A DNA stretch of 5,772 bases from UMGS1613 sp963616135 (GCA_963616135.1 CAVEJT010000042.1:1-5772), one strand, 5' to 3'; positions 1 to 5,695 are shown, numbered from the stretch's first letter. Notes: generated by a model not told the origin, from the letters alone. Translations and numbers: made by a program.

Positions 1-1155
1 AGTTGGTATAACCATTACTTTTAATTTTGAATCATCCGTAGTTATTACTCCTGTTTGATATTTTTTAAACTTAGCAATATTATCATTCATTTCTTTATTT
101 AATTTTATACCCAAAACTTTAGACATAGAATTAACTAAATCTTCTCTTATTGAAGAGGAATTCTCTCCTATTCCAGCTGTAAATATAATAGCATCTACTT
201 CTCCATTTAATTTAAAATAGTAACTTCCTATATAATCTTTTATTGATTCTCTTAATTTAGCAATTGCGAGTTTAGCATTTTCATCACCACTTTGGGCAAG
301 TAATTCATTATCTCTAAAATCATTTCTACCTGATAACCCTTTTAAGCCACTATTTTTATTTAAAATATTATTTACTTGTTCAACTGTTAAATGTCTTCTT
401 TCACATAAATATGGAATTATTGATGGATCAATATCCCCTGAACGAGTACCCATTACTATACCAGGTAAAGGTGTCATTCCCATTGATGTAGCATAACTTT
501 TACCATTTTTAATACATGCTATACTTGCCCCACTACCGATATGACAAATAATCAAATTAACATCTCCCTTATTTAGTTCTTTTTGCATATACCTAGTTAT
601 ATATTTATAACTTGTACCATGAAATCCATATTTTCTAACATAATCTTTCTGATAAAATTCCTTAGGTATAGCATACATAAATTCCTCTTTTGGCATTGTT
701 TGATGAAATGCTGTATCAAATACAGCTACTTGTGGAGTATTAGGCAAACAATTTTTAATTGCTCTTATAGCTGCCAATTCTCCAGGATGATGAAGAGGAC
801 CAAGTATGCCTAAATCTTCTATGTTTTTTATAACCTCATCATTTATTAATACTGAATCAGAATATATTTCACCACCATGTAATACTCTGTTTCCTATACT
901 ATGTATTTCATCTGGTGAACTTATAAATTTATAAGCAAGCAATTCTTGTAACATCGTTTGAACCGCACTAGTATGATCTTTTATTACTTTTTTATTTTCT
1001 ATCTTTTTTCCACCATATTTTAATGAATAAGAACTTTGTATTTCGCCAATTCTTTCTACTATCCCACTTACAAGTTCTACTTCACCTGGCATACTATATA
1101 AACTAAATTTAAGTGATGAGCTACCTGCATTAATAATTAAAACTTTTCTATTCAT
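1..1155 (-). CDS. ackA: Acetate kinase, C-terminus cut by the window edge
   Basis: Acetate kinase interconverts acetate + ATP and acetyl phosphate + ADP in the cytoplasm; with phosphate acetyltransferase it yields ATP from acetyl-CoA during fermentation. The reading frame is open from the ATG at 1155 to position 1, giving 385 residues of an expected 395-400. Seen in order: the N-terminal phosphate-binding motif NAGSSSLK (N9, S12, S14, K16), R90 in GNRVLHGG, D147 in VFDTAFH, H179 in YGFHGTSY, H205 in CHIGSGAS, R238 in GTRSGD, the AGIGENS motif, and VMVIPT at the edge. The catalytic Glu expected just after PTN lies outside the window. Three positions differ from the common family sequence: N89 for His in GHRVVHGG, Y183 for His in HGTSH, and S208 for Asn in HLGNG. 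The start is fixed by a G-rich ribosome-binding site 6 nt upstream and a good promoter. The gene appears monocistronic at its 5' side. Identity is near certain. Confidence 0.97.
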   Translation of the reverse strand, partial: MNRKVLIINAGSSSLKFSLYSMPGEVELVSGIVERIGEIQSSYSLKYGGKKIENKKVIKDHTSAVQTMLQELLAYKFISSPDEIHSIGNRVLHGGEIYSDSVLINDEVIKNIEDLGILGPLHHPGELAAIRAIKNCLPNTPQVAVFDTAFHQTMPKEEFMYAIPKEFYQKDYVRKYGFHGTSYKYITRYMQKELNKGDVNLIICHIGSGASIACIKNGKSYATSMGMTPLPGIVMGTRSGDIDPSIIPYLCERRHLTVEQVNNILNKNSGLKGLSGRNDFRDNELLAQSGDENAKLAIAKLRESIKDYIGSYYFKLNGEVDAIIFTAGIGENSSSIREDLVNSMSKVLGIKLNKEMNDNIAKFKKYQTGVITTDDSKLKVMVIPT

Positions 1156-1161
1156 AGATAT

Positions 1162-1169
1162 CCCCCCCT
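1162..1169 (-). promoter_or_regulatory. G7-tract ribosome-binding site of ackA
   Basis: On the minus strand an A followed by seven consecutive G lies 6 nt before the ackA ATG. It can pair with the 16S anti-Shine-Dalgarno through AGG or GG-rich registers, but it is a homopolymer rather than the AGGAGG/AGGTGG forms seen at the neighbouring genes. A run of seven G is conspicuous in such AT-rich DNA. Confidence 0.7.
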
Positions 1170-1181
1170 GAAATTGTTATT

Positions 1182-1210
1182 ATATTACTACGTTATTTTG
1201 AGTTTGTCAA
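1182..1210 (-). promoter_or_regulatory. Promoter of ackA
   Basis: A consensus -35 box TTGACA (1210-1205) is followed after 17 bp by TAATAT (1187-1182). A perfect TATAAT overlaps it at 1184-1179 but would need a 20-bp spacer. Transcription would begin near 1175, giving a leader of about 20 nt that holds the G-rich ribosome-binding site. The -35 box begins 4 nt after the T tract of the yneF terminator, so ackA looks transcriptionally separate from yneF. No extra operator such as a catabolite-response element is evident. Confidence 0.75.
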
Positions 1211-1213
1211 ATC

Positions 1214-1245
1214 AAAAAAATAAATTCATTCTACATGAATTTATT
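1214..1245 (-). terminator. Intrinsic terminator of yneF, overlapping its stop codon
   Basis: An inverted repeat has arms at 1245-1235 and 1229-1219 (11 pairs, nearly all A-T) around a 5-nt loop at 1234-1230. On the minus strand it runs into seven T (1220-1214), two of which are in the stem. The yneF stop codon TAG (1233-1231) is inside the loop. The position after yneF and the T tract support a rho-independent terminator; the low GC of the stem keeps the call moderate. Confidence 0.55.
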
Positions 1246-1437
1246 CATTGATTTCATCATTTGATTAACTTGTTTTTGACTAGGAGTTCTTCCCATTTGG
1301 CTCATCATAGCCTTTATCATTTGTTCATTTATTGGTGGATTCTTTTTTAAATATTTTTTCATATAGAATCTAGCCAAAAAGAACCCTAAAATTGCTCCTA
1401 TTACTAAACCTATTAATATATATACTATATCTATCAT
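1231..1437 (-). CDS. yneF: UPF0154 (YneF) family small membrane protein
   Basis: This 68-residue protein matches the YneF/UPF0154 family of Bacilli and Mollicutes, whose function is not established. It has one N-terminal membrane segment (about residues 4-24, rich in Ile, Leu and Gly), then a basic stretch and the family signature KKYLKKNPPINEQMI, followed by a Met-rich tail with TPSQKQVNQMM. Length and layout are normal for the family (about 70 residues). The cytoplasmic side is probably the basic C-terminal part. The start has a good ribosome-binding site, AAAGGAAG, about 5 nt upstream, plus its own promoter. The upstream neighbour is a SirA-like gene, the same order as yneE(sirA)-yneF in B. 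subtilis. The stop codon lies in the loop of the terminator hairpin. Confidence 0.93.
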   Translation of the reverse strand: MIDIVYILIGLVIGAILGFFLARFYMKKYLKKNPPINEQMIKAMMSQMGRTPSQKQVNQMMKSMNKFM

Positions 1438-1459
1438 ATTATCTTCCTTTCATACTTAT

Positions 1460-1488
1460 ATTTTACTATATTAACACTTATTTTTCAA
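1460..1488 (-). promoter_or_regulatory. Promoter of yneF
   Basis: TTGAAA (-35, 1488-1483), a 17-bp spacer and TAAAAT (-10, 1465-1460) match the housekeeping sigma consensus at 5/6 and 5/6 positions. Transcription would start near 1453, about 16 nt before the yneF ATG. The -35 box overlaps a perfect 12-bp palindrome (AAGTAATTACTT, 1487-1498) that also contains the stop codon of the upstream sirA-like gene. No T-tract terminator separates the two genes, so read-through from sirA is also possible. Confidence 0.65.
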
Positions 1489-1492
1489 GTAA

Positions 1493-1870
1493 TTACTTAA
1501 ATTTACTTTTAAGCCAAAAATATTCGTTACCCTCAAAATTGCAAATAAATATATTTTTGTTATAAATATAAAATATACATAAAATTTCTCTTAAATATTT
1601 ATCACTATTTATAACACAACAACTTTTTCTTATTTCAAAATAATTATATTTATCCAAATAAAATTTATTATTTTGATATTTCAAACTATATTTACTCTTC
1701 ACATAATGTATTAATGAATCAGTATCAAATAAATTACAAATATTGTAATATAAACTCATACCATAACTATAATTTTCCCTTTTCATTGTTTTTAACTTAT
1801 ATAACATTTCAAATAAATATTCATCATTATTTTTAAAATAATTATCTTTTATAATAAATAAATAGTACAT
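1493..1870 (-). CDS. sirA: SirA-like inhibitor of DnaA (YneE family)
   Basis: This 125-residue cytoplasmic protein resembles SirA (YneE) of B. subtilis (148 residues), which binds domain I of the initiator DnaA and blocks new replication rounds at the start of sporulation. What I see: an N-terminal YYLFIIKDNYF strand followed by an Asn/acidic loop and LFEML, matching the SirA start (YYTYLIKEEF...FELF); a Tyr/Asn/Lys-rich middle; and a C-terminal block ending in CNFEGNEYFWL (W119), matching the SirA DF..YGWL end. The gene directly precedes yneF, as in B. subtilis. Similarity is modest, so the call rests on both pattern and gene order. Whether it works in sporulation here is unknown. A GGTGG ribosome-binding site lies 4 nt before the ATG. 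A TATAAT at 1891-1886 could be a -10 box but has no -35, so co-transcription with the carboxypeptidase gene 32 nt upstream is more likely. Confidence 0.68.
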   Translation of the reverse strand: MYYLFIIKDNYFKNNDEYLFEMLYKLKTMKRENYSYGMSLYYNICNLFDTDSLIHYVKSKYSLKYQNNKFYLDKYNYFEIRKSCCVINSDKYLREILCIFYIYNKNIFICNFEGNEYFWLKSKFK

Positions 1871-1902
1871 GTAACCACCATCATTATTATAAAATAACTA
1901 AA

Positions 1903-3063
1903 CTACTTTTTATGTCGTATTTTGTAAATTATAAAAAATATTAAAACTGATAATCCAATTATAACATATATAGTATAATTATAATACTTAATTTTTTTAT
2001 CTAAATATACATCAAAAGTATAAAGGACATCATTATTATATATTATGTTAACTATACCTATTTTATCACCTTGTTTTATTTTTTTTGTAATTTTATCAAT
2101 ACCTTTATATTCATAAATTATTTTACTTAAATCCACATCATTTCCAATATATATATCCTTATCCTCTTTAGAATATATTTTATATACTTTATCATAACTT
2201 CCCTTAATAGGTATTTCATAAATAAATTGATTGTTATGTAAAATTGTTTTGTAACTGTAATTACTAGAATAATACTCATATAAATCAATAGCATCTTGAA
2301 TATGATATGGATAATTAGTATCAGAAGAAAGTGTTACTAAAAGATAATCTACATCATTTATACTAGACGTGCTGGCAAGACAAAGTCCAGCTTCATATGT
2401 AAATCCTGTTTTTGCTCCACGAATTACACTAAAATCTATATTATAGTTTTTACTGGTAGAAGATATTGTTTTATTAATTTCTTTATTTATACTTTCTATA
2501 TAATATTCATTAGTCTCAAATATTTTTTTGAATGTATTATTTTTTAAACTATATTTAAGAATAATTGCCATATCATAAGCTGTTGAATAATTATTTTCAC
2601 TATCCATTCCTATAGGATTATCAAATTTAGAATTAGATACCCCTATTTTTTTTATTTCATCATTCATTAAAATAGAAAAATCCTTTATACTTCCACTAGT
2701 TGAAATTGCAAGTGCTTGTGCTGCATCACCAGCCGATGGAAGCATTAAAGCATAAAGTAATTCTTTTACTGTTAATGTATTTCCTACTTTAAGACCTACC
2801 TTAGCATATCCATCCAAATTTTCTAACATATCATATGTAATATTTACTTCTTTGTCTAAATTTTCTACATTATCTATTACAGTTATAGCAGTTACTATTT
2901 TAGTCAAAGATGCTATTGGTAACCTTAAATTTTCTTCTTTTTTATATATTATTTCATCATCATTCATATTATACATAATTGCACTTTTAGAATTAATCTC
3001 TATAGCACATATTATATCTATATTAATAATTAATAAAAAAATTATTAACATTACTTTTTTCAT
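1903..3063 (-). CDS. D-alanyl-D-alanine carboxypeptidase, S11 family (DacF/PBP5-like)
   Basis: This is a penicillin-binding serine peptidase that removes the terminal D-Ala from peptidoglycan stem peptides on the outer face of the membrane. Numbering from the ATG at 3063 gives 386 residues. An N-terminal signal peptide (1-20, MKK then a hydrophobic core ending ICA) precedes the catalytic domain. The SxxK motif is S52-L-T-K55 with the nucleophile S52; the KTG motif is K218-T-G220. The second motif reads S110-A-G112-D, with Gly where SxN has Asn. A C-terminal domain follows, then a membrane segment (about 364-380) with a basic tail, a firmer anchor than the usual amphipathic helix. An ATG at 3078 is in frame, but AGGTGG (3073-3068) lies after it and 4 nt before the 3063 ATG, so 3063 is preferred. 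The gene follows the yebC terminator and is probably co-transcribed with the sirA-like gene. It could be DacA- or DacF-like; I leave the symbol open. Confidence 0.9.
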   Translation of the reverse strand: MKKVMLIIFLLIINIDIICAIEINSKSAIMYNMNDDEIIYKKEENLRLPIASLTKIVTAITVIDNVENLDKEVNITYDMLENLDGYAKVGLKVGNTLTVKELLYALMLPSAGDAAQALAISTSGSIKDFSILMNDEIKKIGVSNSKFDNPIGMDSENNYSTAYDMAIILKYSLKNNTFKKIFETNEYYIESINKEINKTISSTSKNYNIDFSVIRGAKTGFTYEAGLCLASTSSINDVDYLLVTLSSDTNYPYHIQDAIDLYEYYSSNYSYKTILHNNQFIYEIPIKGSYDKVYKIYSKEDKDIYIGNDVDLSKIIYEYKGIDKITKKIKQGDKIGIVNIIYNNDVLYTFDVYLDKKIKYYNYTIYVIIGLSVLIFFIIYKIRHKK

Positions 3064-3081
3064 TGTACCACCTACCATAAT

Positions 3082-3110
3082 ATAATAACAAAAAAGAATT
3101 GATTAATCAA
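3082..3110 (-). promoter_or_regulatory. Candidate promoter of the carboxypeptidase gene
   Basis: TTGATT (3110-3105), a 17-bp spacer and TATTAT (3087-3082) give a plausible housekeeping promoter, with 4/6 and 5/6 consensus matches. The start point would be near 3075, just past the ATG at 3078, which supports translation from 3063. The -35 box lies inside the hairpin of the yebC terminator. AT-rich sequence makes chance matches common, so confidence is moderate. Confidence 0.42.
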
Positions 3111-3114
3111 TCCT
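3090..3114 (-). terminator. Intrinsic terminator after the yebC-family gene
   Basis: On the minus strand the arms 3114-3107 and 3102-3095 pair over 8 positions, one of them G-U, around a TTAA loop and are followed by five T (3094-3090). The left arm overlaps the TAG stop codon of the yebC-family gene. This ends the rnc-yebC unit. Confidence 0.65.
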
Positions 3115-3826
3115 ATAATTCAACGTTGTGATATACATTTTGTACATCATCTACTTCATCTAACATTGTTAACAATTTATTAAACGTTTCTAAATCTTCT
3201 CCTTGCAACGTTATTCTTTCTTTTGGTAACATACTTATTTCATCTACTGTAAATTCTACATCAGGTTTTACATTTGATATAGAAGCCTTAATTTTAAATA
3301 AATCATTAGGATTACCAAAAATTAATATATTACCATCATTCTCTTCCATATCTACAAAATCTATTTCATTCTCTATTAAAGCATCCATAACCTCATCTTC
3401 AGATAGTCCACTAAAGCCCACAGTACAAAGATTATCATACATATAAGCAACACTACCCATGCCACCCATTTTAACATGACATTTATTTACTACAGCTCTT
3501 ACATCACTTACACTTCTGTTGGTGTTATCAGTTAAGCATTCTACCATAAGTGTAGAACCATTGGGACCAAAAACTTCATACGTTAATGTTTCATAATTTT
3601 CTCCAGCACCACTACTTACTTTATCTATAGCTCTTTTTATAACATCACTAGGTACTTGTTCTTTTTTTGCTTTTTCTATTAATCTTTTTAAACTTGGATT
3701 ACCTTCTGGTGTAACCCCACCATTTTTAGCTGCTTGATATATTTCTTTAGCATACATTCCATATAATTTACCTTTAGCTGCTCCTGTTTTAGCTTTAGCA
3801 GCTGCTATATTAGGAAATCTTCCCAT
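3113..3826 (-). CDS. YebC/PmpR family protein, YeeN (YebC type II) subgroup
   Basis: The TACO1/YebC family was long annotated as transcriptional regulators; recent work on bacterial members supports a ribosome-associated role in relieving stalls at proline-rich stretches. At 237 residues the length is standard. The N-terminus MGRFPNI, rather than MAGHSKW, places it with the YeeN-type paralogue of Bacilli. Further landmarks are YAKEIYQAAKNGG (about 25-37), YEVFGPNGS (83-91), DNTNR (100-104), GSVAYMY and the C-terminal QNVYHNVEL. The aromatic residue in MGRKW of many relatives is Phe4 here. The ATG at 3826 has GGAG 7 nt upstream, in the 20-nt gap after the rnc stop, so rnc and this gene form an operon. 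Transcription ends at a hairpin touching the stop codon. I leave the symbol empty because yebC and yeeN usage differs between annotators. Confidence 0.93.
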   Translation of the reverse strand: MGRFPNIAAAKAKTGAAKGKLYGMYAKEIYQAAKNGGVTPEGNPSLKRLIEKAKKEQVPSDVIKRAIDKVSSGAGENYETLTYEVFGPNGSTLMVECLTDNTNRSVSDVRAVVNKCHVKMGGMGSVAYMYDNLCTVGFSGLSEDEVMDALIENEIDFVDMEENDGNILIFGNPNDLFKIKASISNVKPDVEFTVDEISMLPKERITLQGEDLETFNKLLTMLDEVDDVQNVYHNVEL

Positions 3827-3846
3827 AAAATCACTCCATTCTCTTA

Positions 3847-4524
3847 TTAAAATTTATCAAAATCCATATTTTGTGCTTTTGTAAGTGCATCATGTGCGGC
3901 CATTTGCTCTGCTTCTTTTTTACTATGAGCACTTCCTCTACCATATACAACATCATCTATTTTTACTTCTACAGTAAAAATTTTATCATGAGCTGGTCCT
4001 TGTTCATCTATTATAACATATTCTAAACTTTTTTTATCAGTTTGTACTAACTCTTGTAATACCGATTTATAATCATCAAAAAAATCTATACTCTTATCCT
4101 CTATTAAAGGAACAACATTTTTATAAATAAACTTTTTAACTTCATCAAAACCTAAATCTAAGTACATAGCTCCAATAAAAGATTCAAATATATCAGCAAC
4201 TATTGCTTTTCTATATTTTCCCCCTCTCTCTTCTTCGCCATGACCTAATTTCAAATAATTATTTAAACCTAATCTAGTTGAATATTCAAAATTAGCATTC
4301 TCACATACATAATGACTTCTATATTTTGTCATCTTACCTTCTTCATATTCAGTATTTTTATATAAATAATCACTTATTATAAGTTCAAGTACCGCATCTC
4401 CTAAGTATTCTAATCTCTCATAACTTACACAATTATTTTCATTAGCATAACTTGTATGTGTTAAAGCAGTTTCATACAATTTAACATTTTTATAAGGTAT
4501 ATTTAATTTTTCTAGTAGTTCCAT
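3847..4524 (-). CDS. rnc: Ribonuclease III
   Basis: RNase III is a Mg2+-dependent homodimeric endonuclease that cuts double-stranded RNA, including rRNA precursors. From the ATG at 4524 the protein has 225 residues. The catalytic domain carries the signature YERLEYLGDAVLEL with E36, E39 and D43, and the second metal-binding pair D111 and E114 in ADIFESFIGAMYLD. All expected acidic ligands are present. The dsRNA-binding domain spans about 151-219, with DYKSVLQE, GPAHDKIFTVEV and SKKEAEQMAA. An in-frame GTG at 4533 is possible, but it lies inside the AGGTGA ribosome-binding site (4535-4530) that sits 5 nt before the ATG, so 4524 is chosen. The gene leads an operon with the yebC-family gene and is divergent from yidD. 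The predicted leader is only about 10 nt, leaving no room for the upstream hairpin that E. coli RNase III cleaves for autoregulation. Confidence 0.97.
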   Translation of the reverse strand: MELLEKLNIPYKNVKLYETALTHTSYANENNCVSYERLEYLGDAVLELIISDYLYKNTEYEEGKMTKYRSHYVCENANFEYSTRLGLNNYLKLGHGEEERGGKYRKAIVADIFESFIGAMYLDLGFDEVKKFIYKNVVPLIEDKSIDFFDDYKSVLQELVQTDKKSLEYVIIDEQGPAHDKIFTVEVKIDDVVYGRGSAHSKKEAEQMAAHDALTKAQNMDFDKF

Positions 4525-4540
4525 GTATATCACCTATAAC

Positions 4541-4569
4541 ATTATATCAAAAATTTTAAAAAATATAAA
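4541..4569 (-). promoter_or_regulatory. Promoter of rnc-yebC operon (extended -10)
   Basis: A perfect TATAAT (4546-4541) is preceded by TG at the extended -10 position (TGATATAAT). A weak -35, TTTATA (4569-4564), lies 17 bp upstream. The start point would be near 4534, immediately before or within the ribosome-binding site. The -35 box is back to back with that of the divergent yidD promoter, 7 bp apart. Confidence 0.6.
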
Positions 4570-4576
4570 TTCTTAT

Positions 4577-4605
4577 TTTACTTTTTATCTCTTTTTTAGT
4601 ATAAT
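4577..4605 (+). promoter_or_regulatory. Promoter of yidD-lipoprotein operon
   Basis: TTTACT (4577-4582), a 17-bp spacer and TATAAT (4600-4605) form a reasonable promoter. A second perfect TATAAT follows directly at 4606-4611. Starts would fall near 4612 for the first box or 4618 for the second, so the yidD leader is about 9 nt or almost absent. The DNA between the divergent rnc and yidD start codons (4525-4620) holds only these promoters and the ribosome-binding sites. Confidence 0.6.
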
Positions 4606-4620
4606 TATAATGGTGTTAAA

Positions 4621-4851
4621 ATGAAATACATACTAATTGGCTGTATAAGAGTATATCAAATGTTACCACTTAGTTGCCATAATAATTGCAAATTCATTCC
4701 TACTTGCTCTAATTACGGTATTGAAGCAATTAAAACTTATGGTAGTATAAAAGGCTCTTGGCTAACAATAAAAAGAATAATAAGGTGTAACCCTCTATCA
4801 AAAGGTGGTTATGATCCAGTAATTAAGGAGGAAAATTATGAAAAAATTTAA
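4621..4851 (+). CDS. yidD: YidD family membrane protein insertion efficiency factor
   Basis: YidD is a small protein associated with the inner face of the membrane that assists YidC-dependent insertion of membrane proteins. This 76-residue copy has the full family signature: an amphipathic N-terminus (about 3-17), CKFIPTCSNYGIEAI with C23 and C29, then a Gly-containing linker, KRIIRCNP with C56, and GGYDPV at 62-67. The length is normal. The start at 4621 has only GGTG 5 nt upstream. Many bacteria keep yidD beside rnpA and yidC, but here it is divergent from rnc. Its last 14 nt overlap the next gene, whose strong AAGGAGG ribosome-binding site lies inside the yidD coding region. Co-transcription and translational coupling are therefore likely. 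Confidence 0.95.
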   Translation: MKYILIGCIRVYQMLPLSCHNNCKFIPTCSNYGIEAIKTYGSIKGSWLTIKRIIRCNPLSKGGYDPVIKEENYEKI

Positions 4852-5695
4852 AATTTTGATATGTGCTTTTGTGATACTATGTACTTTTGGATGTTTTAGA
4901 AATGATTCTATGGAGAATGTAAAAATTGCAACTTCTGTATACCCTATACAATATGTTGTTGATATTTTATATGGAGAACATAGTGAAATTAACAGTATTT
5001 ATCCAAATGATTCAGACATCGAAAACTTTAAAGTTACAAATGTTTTATTGAAACAATATAATGATAGTGATTTATTTATTTTTAATGGTTTATCTAACGA
5101 AAAAAATTATGTTAAAACTATGCTTAAAAATAATGAAAATTTGAAAATAATAGATGTCACTTCAAATATGCAATATGATTATGGAATTGAAGAACTATGG
5201 TTAGATCCAAACAATTTATTAACAATAGCTAATAATATTAAAAAAGGATTTGAAGAATATATTAAAAGTACTTATTTAACTAATGAAATTAATGAAAACT
5301 ATGAAAATTTAAAAATGGAGTTAACTAATCTAGATGGAAAATACTATTCAGCATTTAAATCATCTAATATAACAAGTATTATAGTTAGCGATGACTCACT
5401 AAGATTTTTGGAAAAATATGGCATTAAAATTATATCTATTGATCCTAAATCTGCAACTGATAAAGATTTAGCAAATGCTAAAGAATTAGTTAATAGTGGT
5501 ATGTGTCACTATATATTTACTAAGTATGGAAATAACAATACTGAAGAAATTCAAAATTTTGTAAATGAAACAGGTGTAGAAAAATTAGATATTTATACAT
5601 TTACTAATTTATCTAATTTAAATATAGAAAAAAATGATTACTTAGCTTTAATGAATCAAAATTTAGAAAATATTAAATTAGAATTATACAAATAA
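4838..5695 (+). CDS. TroA/ZnuA-like substrate-binding lipoprotein lacking the usual metal ligands
   Basis: This is a 285-residue predicted lipoprotein. MKKFK and a hydrophobic stretch end at TFGC, with C19 the likely lipidated residue; the lipobox is near-canonical, with a Cys at -4. The rest follows the cluster A-I (TroA, ZnuA, AdcA) metal-binding fold: ATSVYPIQYVV (31-41), DSDLFIFNG (76-84), ELWLDPNNLL (119-128), a long helical middle, FLEKYGI (190-196), and a CHYIFTKYG strand (223-231). In metal-binding members these landmarks carry His, His, His and Asp/Glu. By hand alignment the equivalents here are E62, E119, S184 (or D185) and K229. No permease or ATPase gene is adjacent, so transport of Zn or Mn is doubtful; the ligand and role are unknown. 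The start is fixed by AAGGAGG 6 nt upstream, inside yidD. Two terminators follow. The family call is fairly firm; the function is not. Confidence 0.8.
   Translation: MKKFKILICAFVILCTFGCFRNDSMENVKIATSVYPIQYVVDILYGEHSEINSIYPNDSDIENFKVTNVLLKQYNDSDLFIFNGLSNEKNYVKTMLKNNENLKIIDVTSNMQYDYGIEELWLDPNNLLTIANNIKKGFEEYIKSTYLTNEINENYENLKMELTNLDGKYYSAFKSSNITSIIVSDDSLRFLEKYGIKIISIDPKSATDKDLANAKELVNSGMCHYIFTKYGNNNTEEIQNFVNETGVEKLDIYTFTNLSNLNIEKNDYLALMNQNLENIKLELYK

Noticed and set aside
583..813. Open plus-strand frame of 76 codons
   Set aside because: It lies wholly antisense to ackA, has no ribosome-binding site, and its composition is the shadow of the acetate kinase frame.
3064..3078. Upstream ATG for the carboxypeptidase (MVGGT extension)
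   Set aside because: The only good ribosome-binding site lies between this ATG and the one at 3063, and the predicted transcript starts after 3078.
2852..3085. Open plus-strand frame of 77 codons with hydrophobic content
   Set aside because: It is antisense to the start of the carboxypeptidase gene; the hydrophobic residues mirror that gene's codons and no start signals are visible.
4525..4533. GTG start for RNase III
   Set aside because: The GTG is part of the AGGTGA ribosome-binding site serving the ATG at 4524.
4838..5695. Simple annotation as a zinc or manganese transporter binding protein
   Set aside because: The fold signature fits, but all four expected metal ligands appear replaced and no transporter genes are adjacent.
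4621..5695. A new defence or toxin-antitoxin pair formed by yidD and its overlapping partner
   Set aside because: YidD is a clear housekeeping family, the partner is a secreted lipoprotein, and no toxin, nuclease or antitoxin feature is visible.
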